Assembly (NCBI RefSeq): GCF_001625215.2
Contig: NC_030386.2
Span: 36,955,296 to 37,019,295, forward strand
DNA: 64,000 bases
Reading direction: 5' to 3'
Source of the DNA: Daucus carota subsp. sativus
Lineage: Eukaryota > Streptophyta > Magnoliopsida > Apiales > Apiaceae
In this document: in pieces, positions 12,632-25,281 of the stretch
Layout of the letters: each line of letters starts with the position of its first letter
How positions within the stretch are numbered: the stretch's first letter is position 1
Program-made: the position numbers and the translations under genes
The notes under the pieces: model-generated
The model's input: only the letters and a program-made list of their open reading frames with translations
The model's database searches: none
Told to the model about the DNA's origin: nothing

Positions 12632-13510
12632 ATGACGACGATTCATCATTTTAGTCACCAGGAGCACCCACTTGTGTTGAAAGATGAAGTTGTTTGCGAG
12701 AATAAACCCATGTGTTATGCTTGCAATAAATTAGTCATCACCACAGTACAAGGTTCTGCATATACTTGTGCTACTTGTAAGAATTTCTTTCTTCACAAGA
12801 CACGTGCAGAATTGCCGACACAGATAAATCACCCTATGCACAACAAGCATTCACTCACTTTACTCCCACGCCTCTTACCTCGAATCACATGCGACGTCTG
12901 TAGGCATAAATGGGAGCATTTCCTCTATAGATGTGAAGATTGTGATTTTGATGTATGCTTACTATGTACTCTCCAGGAAGATCGTGCTTTTCGTCATATA
13001 AGTCATGATGATCACTTTTTCAAATTGATCAGGAGGGAAGCATTGTTTAGTTGTGATGCTTGTGGACAAGAAGCTAAAGATTCGTCGTATTCATGTAACA
13101 ACTGTGACTTCTGGATGCATACAAGTTGTGCATCTTCAAGCACCACAGTTTCGATGCCTAATTTTCACCGACACCCTATGCAGCTGATCTTTGCTATTCC
13201 AGATATGCATCGTAGTTCTGATCAGTTTTGTGGAAAGTGCAAGAAATTAGTTCGCAAAAATTACTGGTCTTACTATTGTCAAGAATGCGCATATTTTGTG
13301 CATATCAGATGTGCTGCATTACCGGATACTATGTGAGTCCCAGTAATCAATTCATCTCAGTTATAATTGATTGTTTATTTAATACAATCTAACAAACTTT
13401 GTTTCATCTATTCCAGGGCCGGAACAAAAAAAGATGATAATACTGCTGAGTTGCGGCGTATCATGACATTTTTCTCATGTCTGCTTGGTTGCCCTTGCCC
13501 CTCTGGTTAA
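12632..13510 (+). CDS. DC1 (C1-like zinc finger) domain protein, copy 3
   Basis: Third intact member of the array. Exons 12632-13332 and 13417-13510 give 264 residues. It shares the start (MTTIHHFSHQEH) with copy 2. Four DC1 units are present, with CYACNKLV, CDVCRHKWEHF, CDACGQEAKDSSYSCNNC and CGKCKKLVRKNYW. One ligand is lost: the closing Cys of unit 1 is Arg58 (HKTRAEL), where both other copies have Cys, so unit 1 should coordinate only one zinc properly or be unstable. The second exon is four codons shorter than in the other copies and ends CPCPSG, unlike copy 2. The frame is open throughout, so the gene may still be expressed. DC1 function is not established. Confidence 0.9.
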
Positions 13511-13696
13511 TTTATAGTATAATTTATGTATAATCTCTGTGTTATGTTTTGACGATGTTGATGAGCATTGAGAATTATGGATCCGTATCACCGTATGTGA
13601 TACTAGGTGATTTGTGGTTTATAAGCTTCTTGTGAGAAAGATCATCATAACAGTCCTTTGTGGAAGGTGTAAAGTGTATGCTGGTTGTATTTTATA

Positions 13697-13880
13697 CTAC
13701 CTCCGTTCGTGGAGATTAAAAAAAAATAGTAAGTTTAGTCAAAAGTGGGTAAAGTGGCGGGACATAGAGAAAATGGTGGGTAATAATGTATTTAATTTTA
13801 AATTATATAACATACATGAATTAAACTAATATCTTGTTACTTTTATTTTGTTTTCTCCATCTGAACGGGCGAATTCACGC
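13697..13880. mobile_element. Possible truncated Stowaway-like MITE
   Basis: A TA followed by CTACCTCCGTTCGTGGAGA resembles the left end of the Stowaway elements elsewhere in the window, and the body shares AAAAGTGGGTAAAGTGG with the element at 30571. I could not identify a matching right end; TTTTCTCCATCTGAACGGGC near 13853 is the best candidate. Confidence 0.35.
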
Positions 13881-14382
13881 AATATTTAAAATTTTATTTA
13901 AATTTTCAAATATGAAATTTATTCAATCTAAATTACACCCTATACAATACTTATTCTATCTTAAATAGATCATGTTCCTTAGCAAGTGCCAAGTGGTTGT
14001 TAGGAGGCAATTATATAACAAACAGTTTGTCCACCGTCGGATGAATTATTAGAGGGTCAGAGTTAAAAAATATAAATCACCTATCCACTACTAATTTATG
14101 CGGAACGTAGATTTTAGTTGACAGACTGCACGCTAAATTTCAGCGGAGTAACAGATCATAGGTGATCTAATGTGATCTAATGTTATAGATAAACAAAAAC
14201 ATGTTTATAAAACAATACACAACTTATCAGACAAATTTAAAAAATTGTAATAAACAAATAATTACAATACATAAATTTTAATAAATTTTAAAAATATCAT
14301 TCCAAAAAATTAAAGTTACATAAAAATAATAAATTAAAATAATATATAATTAATATCAAATTATTGACATATAAAAAATAGT

Positions 14383-14797
14383 TAAATGTCTTATAAGAAA
14401 AAATAAGACATAAATCTCATTAAAAATTTATAAAAAATAAAGAAAAAATATAATTAAGAATAATCCAAAAAAATTTAAAAGCTCAGAACGTAGACAAATT
14501 TAACTATAATATATTGAAATATATAAATATACAACTTTATAACTATTCAGATTCATACCACTAAAATATAAATTTACAATAGATATAAATTTTATATAAA
14601 AATATAAATTTTATATGATACGGATTTGAAATACAATTTCACACCTTAAACATAAAATTAGATAAATTTTAATACGATTTATGTCTACGTTCCGAGCTTT
14701 TTAATATTTTTTGGATAATTCTATATTACATATTTTTTTATCTTTTACAATTTTTTAATGAGATTTATGTCTTATTTTTTTTCGTGTAAGACATTTA
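14383..14797. repeat. Imperfect inverted repeat (fold-back), arms of about 113 bp
   Basis: The left arm 14383-14495 and the right arm 14683-14797 are inverted copies with scattered mismatches; matched landmarks are AATAAGACATAAATCTCATT against AATGAGATTTATGTCTTATT, and GCTCAGAACGTAGAC against GTCTACGTTCCGAGC. The loop is about 190 bp of AT-rich sequence. This looks like a fold-back DNA transposon. The right arm is cut by the Tourist-like element that starts at 14798. The true outer ends were not determined. Confidence 0.65.
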
Positions 14798-15261
14798 CGG
14801 GGGTGTATTCGATTGAGATTTTAATGGATTGTTTTTAGTTTATGGATTTTCATGGATTGTATGGGATTTTGATTTTGTGCGGATTCTTGATAAAATATCG
14901 TAGAGTTGATAGGATTTAGGTACAATACTTCAAAATTCCATTGATTTTGGTGGGATTTCAAAAAACTTAAAATACACCGAAAAATGCCACAAAATCCACC
15001 ATTTTATGAAATGAAAAAAAATCCATCAGCATTTGAATACCATCAGATTTTAATGGATTTTAAACAATCCCAATTGAATACCATCGGATTTTAAAGGATA
15101 ATTTAAAATCCCAATTGAATACCACCAGATTTTGTTGCATAATTTGAAATCCCAATTGAATACCTCAAGATTTTAATGGATTTCAAACAATTCCAATCGA
15201 ATACCCTCAGATTTTATGAATACAAAAAAAATCTTTAAAATCCCAATTCAATACACCCCTC
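14798..15261. mobile_element. Tourist/PIF-Harbinger-like MITE with subterminal repeats
   Basis: The ends are inverted repeats: CGGGGGTGTATTCGATTGAG on the left, and on the right the reverse complement of GAGGGGTGTATTGAATTGGG. A TTA trinucleotide flanks both sides (14795-14797 and 15262-15264), the target preference of PIF/Harbinger. The 464-bp body has no coding capacity. Its right half holds several partial copies of the terminal motif AATCCCAATTGAATACC, spaced roughly 50 bp apart. Confidence 0.75.
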
Positions 15262-16383
15262 TTAGTTATAAAATGCAATAAGCTCAATATTTTATAATCT
15301 GAATCTCATAAAACCTAAATCACATGAAATACATCTTCACAAAAGAAAATAATATTTACAGATCAAATCCAAAAATTTAATACAACTCCTTCATGTCAAG
15401 GGGAGAGTAAAGAGTAAGTTAAAACGTTGAGGATAGTTTAGATCTGAAGGCAATTGAGAAGAAGAGGGGAAGCTCATTTTTCTTTAAACCCTCTCTGTTC
15501 TCTTCTCTCAACTCATTTTTATACGCCCTCCAGGTAATTAATTTCTTTATATAATAAATTTTTTATTGATATTCATCTGATATTGCCTTTTGCTTAGTGA
15601 TACTACATGTTTGTTTGTGTGCGTGTGTGTATAGTCTGGATAGTTGAACTGAATTGCAGACGTGATTTCGAGATTAATCTGTAATTTCTTTGACTTGATC
15701 TCAATTTATCGTTTCGATAATCTTAATTTAATGTCTGCTTAATTTCAATACTGGACATGCTTTTATTGGATAGAAATTGTAGCTATTTGACTTGAATTGT
15801 ATGGTACTGTGATTGTTGTAGATGATTGTTCGTGACCTGTAACTTGTATTTTCGATTAGGAAACTAGTAAAAGTATAGACAGAAAAGTTTTATCTCGTTG
15901 TGTATATATTCCATCATGGATCAGTAATTAATCGGAAATAGATTGGGACTTGGAATGTGTCTGCTGTGTATGGTTTTAATCCATTCTATTATGCGATACA
16001 GTACAACGAGGTTTAATAAGTTGTTAGGAATCTCAGAAGGTCTAGTTAATATAATTGCTTCAAATAAACTTACCCACACATTTCTCATAAACCAGTGCCT
16101 TATGGTGTGTCAAGCTAGTATTATATCTTTTTTAATCTTACCCTAAAATATACAATTTCAAGAAGCATGTTGTGATTAAATGATCATATTTACGGAGAAT
16201 AATATCATTACATATATATTTTCCTAGAGCTTGAGTTGTAAGAGGGCATCGGGCATCGGATATATATGTTTGTTCTGTTATACTTGCACATTAGTATGGA
16301 TAGAACCTGCTGATCATTGGTTTGCATTTCATTTCAGGTATAGTCAGTAAGCATATAGACATCGACACAGACAACTGTTGCCT
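15262..16383 (+). promoter_or_regulatory. SEC63 promoter region and 5' leader with intron
   Basis: A pyrimidine-rich leader (CCCTCTCTGTTCTCTTCTCTC) around 15488-15510 precedes a candidate donor CCAG|GTAATT at 15534. A candidate acceptor TTTCAG lies at 16337, 46 bp before the start codon. A first intron of about 800 bp in the leader is thus likely, as in many plant housekeeping genes. The transcription start was not determined. Confidence 0.5.
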
Positions 16384-19300
16384 ATGGCTACTTCGGATGA
16401 AAATAGTGGATTGTTTCCAATTTTCATTTTGACGATACTTGCAATTCCTTTAGTGCCATACACAATACTAAAATTATGTCGTGCTGCCTCAAAAAAGGCT
16501 AAGCCCATCCATTGCGACTGTTCAGTTTGCTCTCGGTCAGGAAAGTATCGGAAATCAATATTTAAAAGGGTAAGTTCCTGCTATTTCTGCAAGTGTTGAT
16601 TCACCATTTTCGATTATTGTTACCCTGTTTCAAGTTGAACTTGCTCCTCTTTTTTTTCTTTTTTCATTTTTAAATATGTTTCTTGCAGATATCAAACCTC
16701 TCAACATGTAGTAACATGACACTGGTGCTTCTTTGGGTTGTAATGGGTGTCCTTGTCTATTACATTAAACATATAAGTCGTGAGGTAAATACTTCTGAAA
16801 GAAGGTTGTGTTTATTGGTTACTGATCAAGTGGGGATGCTTATTTGATTTTATATCCGTGTTAGATACAAGTATTCGACCCTTTCACTATACTTGGGTTA
16901 GAATCCGGAGCTTCAGATTCTGAAATAAAGAAAGCTTATAGGAAGCTTTCTATACTATACCATCCCGATAAAAATCCAGATCCAGGTTGGCGGTGTTTCA
17001 ATTTTTAAATATATTCATTGCCTTGTTCATCTTACATAAACGAGAATCCTAAAAAAATTAATTGCTCGTGTTTATAATATTCAGATGCAAACAAGTATTT
17101 TGTGGAGTCCATATCCAAGGCTTATCAAGCTTTGACAGATCCAGTTTCACGTGAGAATTTTGAAAAATATGGCCATCCTGATGGTAGACAGGTATATACT
17201 TCAATCGTGTGGAACAACCTCTTTATTCATTTATGATATAATACATCATACAAAGTCAATATAGTATCTATTAAAGCTACTATACCATGTCTGGATGTAG
17301 GGGTTCCAAATGGGAATTGCGCTGCCTCAGTTTCTGCTGAATTTTGATGGTGCATCCGGTGGAATATTGTTGCTTTGGATTGTAGGAGTATGTATTCTCT
17401 TGCCTCTGGTGATCGCTGTTGTATATCTATCAAGATCAGCCAAATATACCGGAAATTATGTCATGCACCAGACACTGTCAGCTTATTATTACTTTATGAA
17501 GCCTTCCTTGGCCCCGAGGTAAAAATTAATAACACACAAGATATGAGTGCTTAGAGTCTTTTAAACTATTTGCGGAGGCATGTATAACACTAAAAAGACG
17601 TTTACCCATGTGAACAGATGGATTATATTTTTTTATTTTACACAGTGCCAGCATTTCTTTTGCACTTTGATCCTTTCAGTGTTATATTGCTCCTTTGTTT
17701 TGTAATACCCTACTGGGGTTGCTTGTTTAGAATATCAGTGTAAGTAACTTGGAATAATTAAGGGTTGGAAGACTTCTTAAAGTGCACGTATCCAATGAAA
17801 TTCAACATACGGGTCCGTATGACTTTGCTGCCTTTATTTGTATATAGTACTTTATGTTGCCGCTTAAGGTGTTGCTCACTGATATGACTGCACAGGCCTA
17901 CTTTCTAAATAATCTATACATACCAGTTCACTTTGTTTGCCAGAAATAGATATCTTTAGTTATTACCATTTGATCAATTGATCGTGGTAGATAAGCTCGT
18001 ATACATGTATCCATAATTCCATAGTGATTATTCTATTGTGATACTTAATATTGCAGCAAAGTCATGGACGTGTTTATTAAAGCTGCTGAGTACATGGAAA
18101 TTCCAGTTCGTAGGTCTGATGCTGAACCTCTTCAGAAGCTTTTTGTGGTGGTTCGGAGTGAATTGAATTTGGACCTTAAGAACATCAAGCAGGAGCAGGC
18201 AAAATTTTGGAAGCAGCATCCAGCACTTGTCAAGGTAGATTTAATTTGAAACAAATTATTGATGGTGCGTCAATTGAAGTGCTGGAAATCAATCTAAAGC
18301 TTCGGATTTGGAGTTTCCATGCCCTTTTAATACTGAGACTGAATCTTGCCTGCCCTTTTTTTGCAGACAGAGTTACTAATTCAATCCCATTTAACCCGTG
18401 ATACAGCAGCTTTGTCCCCTGAATTGCAGCGAGACTTTAAGCGCGTGTTAGAGCTTGCACCTCGCCTTCTTGAAGAGTTGATGAAAGTAAGTTCTAGACT
18501 TCACTCTTTACTAAGATAAAGGGAAATGCACCCCTGGTGAAATTTATAATGGAAATATGAATTTTGGGTGCATTATTTGTATCTCCATATTTACAATTAC
18601 ACTAAATAGTAAACACCAACTGACCGACTTATCTCACTGTCTTGGCCATAACCAAAATTTTAGAGGCCCTGATGCCCTCAGGATTATTAAGTAGATGAAC
18701 TTGGGTTGGTTTTGGTAATAACTTGACAGTTGTCAAAAGTTTGTGGAGTATTAGTAATCTTAGTTTCTTGAAATCAACTTTCTGTGTGGTCACAAAAATT
18801 TATCCCATAATGATGCTTGTAATTCTTACGGTTGTGAATTTCTGTATGTTCGCTTGAAATTTGCCTATTACATGCTTTTAATTCCTTAGATAATACTGAC
18901 ACTTACATATATTTTTTATATTAGTTATTTGTTGATTGTCTAAATTTCATTCATATAGTACATTAATAAAATATTAAAATCTGTTGAATGTCATTATATA
19001 AAATAGCTAATGAAAAATTAGGTTGTCTGAATTATCATTTAGGCCACCTTTTGAAGTTGAGGATTATGAAGGTTCTTCGTATAATGGTACCTAGTGATAC
19101 TTGATGTTTAATGGTCCTCTAATAATCTATTCCTCAATTCCATTATTGGCAGGATTTAAGATTGAGTCTTCAACTTTAGATGATAGTCATATACAACACT
19201 TCTTTTGTTGTTTTGTAAATTTTGTTGATCATTCATCATAGACTACAAGGTAATAGTGATTTGTGTTGCAAAAATTAGTGAAAACCTACGGAAATTGGTA

Positions 19301-22300
19301 AAAACCTCTAGATCTGTCCTTGTTGATTCTGTTGGTGGTGGATTTGGCGGTGGTGGAGATGGAGGGGTTGGGGGCATGGAGGAGATGGGGGTGGAGATGA
19401 CAGAGGTGGGGGTTGAGATGGCGAATGTTTGATGTACTTTTCTCCAGAAATAAGCCCTTATTTCTGAAAAATAAGGTCAGCCAAACGGCCCTTAAGTGTT
19501 CACATCATCTCATAAATTTCACACACCTCTGCTTCTTAATTTCACAGCACCCAGATCCTTTAGGGCTAATGCATAACCAACCCAAATATCCATAAACAAT
19601 GTACTTCAAATTCTTAAAGCATAATATAGAAGATAGCTGTAGACTAGAATAGAACATGTCTTTGACGTGTGATTTAATTAAAATGCATTAATTACCATAT
19701 GCAGATGGCTGTTATACCACGGACTGCTCAGGGTCATGGTTGGCTAAGGCCTGCAGTTGGTGTGGTGGAACTTTCCCAGTGCATTATTCAGGTTTGTAAT
19801 TAATAGCCCATCTGCTGTAACCTTTTTTATGTAATTTTTTTTTTTTTTTGTGAATAAACATCAATCTCTAAAGTTTTATAACTACTTTTAATATGTTAGA
19901 CCATACAATTACTGTATGATTCTATGATAGCTAAATTAAATAAAATATTTTGTTCATTATAGTTTTCCTAGTCTGACCAGAAGCCATGTATCTATTGTGT
20001 CAAGAACATAGAGAAATCATATAGGAATGAGCTACGATCTCATCAAGCATGTCAACTATCACCCAGTGAGAAAGATATTATTACCCAATGCATAAACTAT
20101 CAAACTTTACAAAGTTGTTAACACATTTCTTTTTCAAGGTTCAGGCCCAGTTCTCCTCCTTTCATACTCTTTTTTTTCCCTCTCTTTCTTAATTCTTTTT
20201 CTTGACTCTCTCTATCTACTTACATTGTTTCTCTGCCAATGATTAAAAGAGGTAAATTCCTAGCTTATAGAAAGATGGTTGCCTTGTTGAACTTCTACCT
20301 CATGTCTGTATGTATGACTCATGCTTTCTTACTTAATGTATAAAGCTTATATTTGTTTTACTTTTTAATTTTGGAACACTATGTTCACCAGAACAATTCG
20401 ACAGAAGTCTCCAAAAGTGCAGGCTACATGCTTTGCCTAAGTCACGTAACAATATCACTTATCTTTTGGCCACGTGTGGCTGCTGTTTTGAATATCATAA
20501 TTTAATTGTAAATCTTGATACAGTATTAATTACCAATAATAAAACATGTAAACTTGAAATTTAATATTTTAAAAATAAACTTAAGTTTGCTTCTCTTTAT
20601 TTTTGGTCAGTTTCTACGGTTCTTCCAAAATATATCATTATATTAAATAACAGTCTAAGTATTACATCTATAGGCAAATAAGATTTTTTTTAAACGAGTC
20701 ATTAAAATTTTGGGTTAGGATATTACATATAACCTCTTTCTCTGTTGAAGCATCATGACTGGATCTTGTTGCAGGCTGTTCCTCTTAGTGCAAAAAAAGC
20801 TGGTGGAGGATCTCCTGAGGGCAATGCACCATTTCTGCAGCTGCCTCATTTTAGTGAAGCTGTCATAAAAAAGATAGCTCGCAAGGTATGTCATTGCTTT
20901 ATTATCATGCCTTAAGATTTTTAATTGCTTATCTGGTTGCTTACAGTTGTGAAAGTTCATTCAGCCGTAAATGCAAGTGTTTTAAGTTTGCAAAGCACAC
21001 AGTTATATCGTATATGGAAAACCTCCACTTGGATATTGGTTCATTAATAATCAACTTGGAAAATCTGAAAGACAGACTCCCGTATAGGAAATCTATATTT
21101 ATGGTGCTTGCTAGTGCTATCATTTATTTCTGGGCGCCTCGTTATGCAACTACAGTTCTTTTGGTCTGTATAATCTGATTACACAATATCGATTCAATGT
21201 CTGAACAACCCTAGGAAATTATTTTATTACATTCCAAGACATTAATTTAGGGAATACGTTTTAGCTCGTACTGCTGCCAATGTAGGTGTTGATTCTAAAA
21301 TCATTGAGTACCTGTTATTTGATGGTCTATCTTTAAAATGTTTCGATTTTAGAAGTTTGAAATTTGGCATATTGATGGTGACCAGGGAAGTACTCACTTG
21401 TGAAGTTACTATCTTGATTTACTAGTTTTGTAAAGAAAAAATGATTCTAATAGATACAAGTAATTATTGTGAAATTTCAGGTACCACAAGCCCCGTACAG
21501 GAATTATGTACAGAATGATATGACAGTCCACATCCTTTTAATTAATATAAAGTGCACTAATTTTGGTTTTTTTTTGCTAATTATCAAGTGCACTAATTAT
21601 ATTAGATAGAAATGGAGTTTAATAATTAAAAAAATAATAATGGAATATAAACACTGAACCTAGGATGAATTGTAAATAACCTGTTGGCACTGGCATCCTT
21701 ATCACACTATCAGCTACTCTAATATCATCTAAGAGATCTTGTGTGGAGTTTGGGTACTGAGTGTTTTACTTTATAATTATGTATTGGGCAAGTAGAAATA
21801 TTATCTATAATATTTGTGAGGCCATCTTTCAGCCAAGAATATCTACTAAAAAATATCTATAATTTTTTCTGTTTGTGTAAGAAGTCAGAAACTGACTTAA
21901 AGTTAAAATAAGCGAGAAACTGACTTAAAGCCCTAGTAGGAGGTACTTTTTGAACAACTTATCAAATTTATATTTTTGTTATTACATTTCTAATAAATTA
22001 TAAGTTTCCCATAATACGAACACTTGTCACTGGAAGCAACTTTAAGTCACAAGACATTATTTTAATTTACCTAAACGGGCTCTAAATTTAGCTTCATTTG
22101 CAGACAGAAATAGATCTCATATAGTGTTCTTAATTTTATATTTGTAGTGATAACATAGTTGACCTTGAGAACAATTTCGGTGTAATTTTATGTTACTATG
22201 TTATGCCTTGAAATGAAACACTATGCTATAGACTTGCAGAGTTACAGTCAAGCAAGGCCTCTTTTCTGTTTTGTTGATCTCTTTTTATTTCTTTTAAATA

Positions 22301-23170
22301 ATTGTTTTATCTCTTAATTAATGTTGGTCTGCCTTTCCTTTTCAGAAAGTGCGGTCATTTCAGGATCTGCGGGATATGACGCTTCAGGACCGTGATGAGC
22401 TGCTTTCTCAGGTTGCTGGTTTCACTGCTGCAGATGTACAAGATGTGGAAAGGGTTTTAGAGATGATGCCTTCCTTAACAGTTGACATTACTTGTGAGAC
22501 TGAAGGTGAAGAGGGTATCCAGGAGGGCGATGTCGTCACAGTTCAGGCTTGGGTAACAGTCAAACGCGGGAATGGTTTGATCGGGGCTCTCCCCCATGCT
22601 CCATACTATCCCTTTCACAAAGAAGAAAATTATTGGTTTCTGCTTGCAGATCCCAATTTGAACAATGTATGGTTTTCTCAGAAAGTCATCTTCATGGATG
22701 AAGCAGCTGCAATAACCACCGCTTCGAAAGCAATTGAGGAGATGATGGAAGGTTCAGGGGCTAGTCCTAAGGAAACTAGCAAAGCTATTAGAGAAGCTGT
22801 GGAGAAAGTTAAGGCTGGGTCACGACTAGTGATTGGAAAATTCCAAGCACCGGCAGAAGGAAATTATAATCTGACTTCTTATTTACTTTGTGACTCATGG
22901 CTTGGTTGTGACAAAAAGACCAATGTAAAAGTCAAAGTCTTGAAACGAACTAGGGCTGGTACTCGGGGAGCTCATATCACAGAGGAAGGACCTATAACAG
23001 AAGATGGAGCTGAAGAGGAAGAGGAGAATGAGGAGGAAGAATATGATGAGGATTATGAGAGCGAGTATAGTGAAGATGAAGAAGATGCAAGGGAAACAAA
23101 TAATAAGGGCACTGCTGATCAAAATGGTAGGCACTCAAATTCAGAAAGTTCAGAATCAGAGGAGGATTAA
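16384..23170 (+). CDS. ERDJ2: SEC63-type ER translocation protein with J domain (ERdj2)
   Basis: ER membrane co-chaperone that couples the luminal Hsp70 BiP to the SEC61 translocon. Ten exons: 16384-16569, 16689-16784, 16865-16985, 17085-17191, 17301-17518, 18057-18234, 18367-18486, 19705-19791, 20775-20885 and 22346-23170. All are GT-AG and in frame; the product has 682 residues, close to the ~687 I recall for Arabidopsis ERdj2A. Membrane segments occur at about residues 8-28, 70-86 and 196-216. The J domain lies between the second and third, with HPD at 127-129 (YHPDKNPD). The Sec63/Brl region follows, with [20 protein letters not shown] and [15 protein letters not shown]. The C-terminus is a long acidic tail ([20 protein letters not shown]) typical of plant SEC63. 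The start is the ATG at 16384 ([17 protein letters not shown]). Intron 7 contains a GGN-rich minisatellite; introns 7 and 9 are the longest. Confidence 0.95.
19327..19430. repeat. GGN-rich imperfect minisatellite in SEC63 intron 7
   Basis: A run of GGTGGTGGATTTGGCGGTGG and GGAGATGGGGGTGGAGATG motifs lies in an otherwise AT-rich intron. It would encode Gly-rich sequence but is not part of an exon. It is followed at 19438-19495 by a segment ending GCCAAACGGCCCTTA that resembles the end of a plant hAT-type MITE; no partner end was found. Confidence 0.5.
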
Positions 23171-23732
23171 GATACTCAAGTTCACTAGTTACTGAAAAAA
23201 TAAGACACTTGTTAAGTTGTAGGTTCCAATTCAGAAAGGAAGGTTTATAGACAGAATTTGTCTTCAATGTGTGCTCATGTACCCTTTATATAATGTCTCA
23301 TGCTGATTTTGTAAACTAGAATATTTTAATACCAAAAAACAGAGTACAATATTACATTTTTGGAGACACGATTCCGGTTTTCCAAAAGTTTGTGTTTGTC
23401 TTTTGTTAAATAACTGTATGCAGGTAAATTAATCTTGAACGAGTTTACATTTTCTTCATAATCCTTTTGGTTACGATATTTTTATGATCATGTTTTTATT
23501 GGAAAAAAAAATAAATTAATGCTGATATAGGCGTAAAACCTTCAGAAAAATCATAAACCCGTATACAAATGAAAAGTGGCCATTGTAATATGAAAATATC
23601 TGAACTAGCAAAAAAACAAATTCATGATAATCTGGCAAAACCAATTCACAGCGACCATTCATGCTGGATAAGACACTGAACACGCTGATAACATTGGTGG
23701 AAACTTTACAAAACACCCCAAATAATCAAGCC
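23171..23732. other. SEC63 3' region and PAM68-like gene promoter
   Basis: The first ~180 bp are the likely SEC63 3' untranslated region. The remainder should hold the promoter and leader of the next gene. The frame upstream of 23733 is open back to 23661 (an in-frame ATG there), but those residues are not conserved. Confidence 0.4.
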
Positions 23733-24248
23733 ATGAGAAGCCTTTGCTGTGCTGAACAAAGATTTCTCCACAGCACAAAGCTATCTCCAATTAAACCAAA
23801 ATCTCCAGCTCTTCAACCCCCAATAAAATGGAAAATACAAGCCAAAGCAAAAGGCTTCAGCGGAGGATCAAACAAAAACCTTGTCCAGGTAAAAAAGGGC
23901 ATGTCGAAAGAACCCGAAAGCCGCAATGGCAAAGATGATGATGAGAAGCTACCACAAGTAGTGTTGGACAGAATGATCGTGAGGATTTTGGTGTATGTAG
24001 GGGTGCCTTTAGTTACTGGTATAGTTATGTTACAGGGCTTTGATATTGTTAAGGGACAGAATGTTGATGTTCCAAAGTGGCTGCCCTTCTTGACTACATT
24101 CATAACCTTTGGCACTTCTGCACTTGGGATTGCTATTGGAACACTCTCTGCTAGCTGGGATGCAGACAGAGAAGGCTCGTTTTTCGGTTTCGAAGAAGCT
24201 CAGAGGAACTGGATTGAAATGTGGAAAGAAGAGGATGAGTTTAATTAA
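23733..24248 (+). CDS. PAM68-like chloroplast thylakoid assembly protein (DUF3464)
   Basis: Member of the PAM68 family (DUF3464), thylakoid membrane proteins that assist assembly of photosystem II or of the chloroplast NDH complex. It is a single exon of 171 residues from the ATG at 23733 (MRSLCCAEQRFLHS). The basic, Ser/Pro-rich first ~60 residues fit a chloroplast transit peptide. The family core follows: KLPQVVLDRMIVRILVYVG leads into the first membrane helix (about residues 90-112), and WLPFLTTFITFGTSALGIAI forms the second (about 121-146). The tail ends with GFEEAQRNWIEMWKEE, a family hallmark. An in-frame ATG at 23661 would add 24 residues, but a start there spoils the transit-peptide character. 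It may correspond to either the PAM68 or the PAM68-like (NDH) branch; the sequence alone does not decide. Confidence 0.85.
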   Translation: MRSLCCAEQRFLHSTKLSPIKPKSPALQPPIKWKIQAKAKGFSGGSNKNLVQVKKGMSKEPESRNGKDDDEKLPQVVLDRMIVRILVYVGVPLVTGIVMLQGFDIVKGQNVDVPKWLPFLTTFITFGTSALGIAIGTLSASWDADREGSFFGFEEAQRNWIEMWKEEDEFN

Positions 24249-25144
24249 GAGGTGATTATGCTGCATGGATTAGCTTGCTATAGGGTTATCTGTAGTTAAT
24301 GGTTAATTTTCTCCATTATATAAAAAGCCTTGTTCGTTACTTGTAATTGATTAGGAGTCAGATTATAAGTGTTCAGTTTAATATATGTGTTTGGATAATT
24401 TTATATTTTAGATGATTATAAAAAAAATTGATAATTTACTTTTTTTAGTGTTGAAACTGATTTTTATTAAGAAAATTATAAATAAATAAGTTCGCTAAAA
24501 AAGTACATTCCACAAACTTGTAATTTTAAGAGTTTAATTCTAATTTTAAGCCGAGTTCTAACTTATTCTCAAATAGATGTTTTTCAGTTTAAAATAAAAT
24601 ATAATTTAAATAGTGACATAAAAACTCAGATAAACTGCTTACTTTGCGCAGAAGTGTCCTAAAGTGCTCAGTAGATGGTGAATATACCTAAAAATTATGG
24701 TGATCTCTGTGTGAGATCTTAAAACTGTTTTAAGTAGTGAATAATTTATCAAAGATGTAATAAATTAATTACACTGCTTTGGCTTTTTGTGTGAGAAAGA
24801 CCTGTTGATGAAGACATTGAGATTTGAGACCCTTATCACATGTTTAACCCATATTCTAATCACTAATCATTCTAATTAATACTGAACTACACTCTGTACT
24901 TGCAACTTGTCCTATAAAAAATCTCTCACTCATAGTGATGTTTCGGCCGTGTTTACCTAACGAGGAATCATTGCTTATTGATCCTGAATATATTTCGTAA
25001 TGTGTCTAATATTTTCAATATACGATACGATTAAATCCTTTCCCTCATAATTTAAGGGAATTCCGGGTAACTTGAAAATGATATTAGAATCTGGTGGAGG
25101 TTCCAACTTCAGGATTTCACGTGTGCCGTTTATATTGCAACGTT

Positions 25145-25281
25145 TTTTTTTTTTTTGACAAATATGACTTATAATCTTACAAAGAGTATCTATTTTAAGA
25201 TATTCTCGATGTGAGACCTGGGACGACCGTGGATAAACTCTTAATCGAGCTATCCAACCGTGCTCTATTTATCATTGCAAC
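25145..25281 (-). mobile_element. Short tRNA-type SINE with 17-bp target duplication
   Basis: An exact 17-bp direct repeat, GTTTATATTGCAACGTT, flanks the insert at 25128-25144 and 25282-25298. On the minus strand the insert ends in a poly(A) run preceded by CATATTTGTC. Near its 5' end GGATAGCTCGATTAAGAG resembles a polymerase III A box, and CCAGGTCTCACATCGAGA about 30 bp later is a plausible weak B box. It has no coding capacity and is about 137 bp. The exact duplication and the tail make retroposition clear; tRNA ancestry is an inference. Confidence 0.75.

Noticed and set aside
22895-23267. Hydrophobic open frames opposite the last SEC63 exon
   Set aside because: Shadows of the acidic tail codons; the plus-strand product matches SEC63 throughout.
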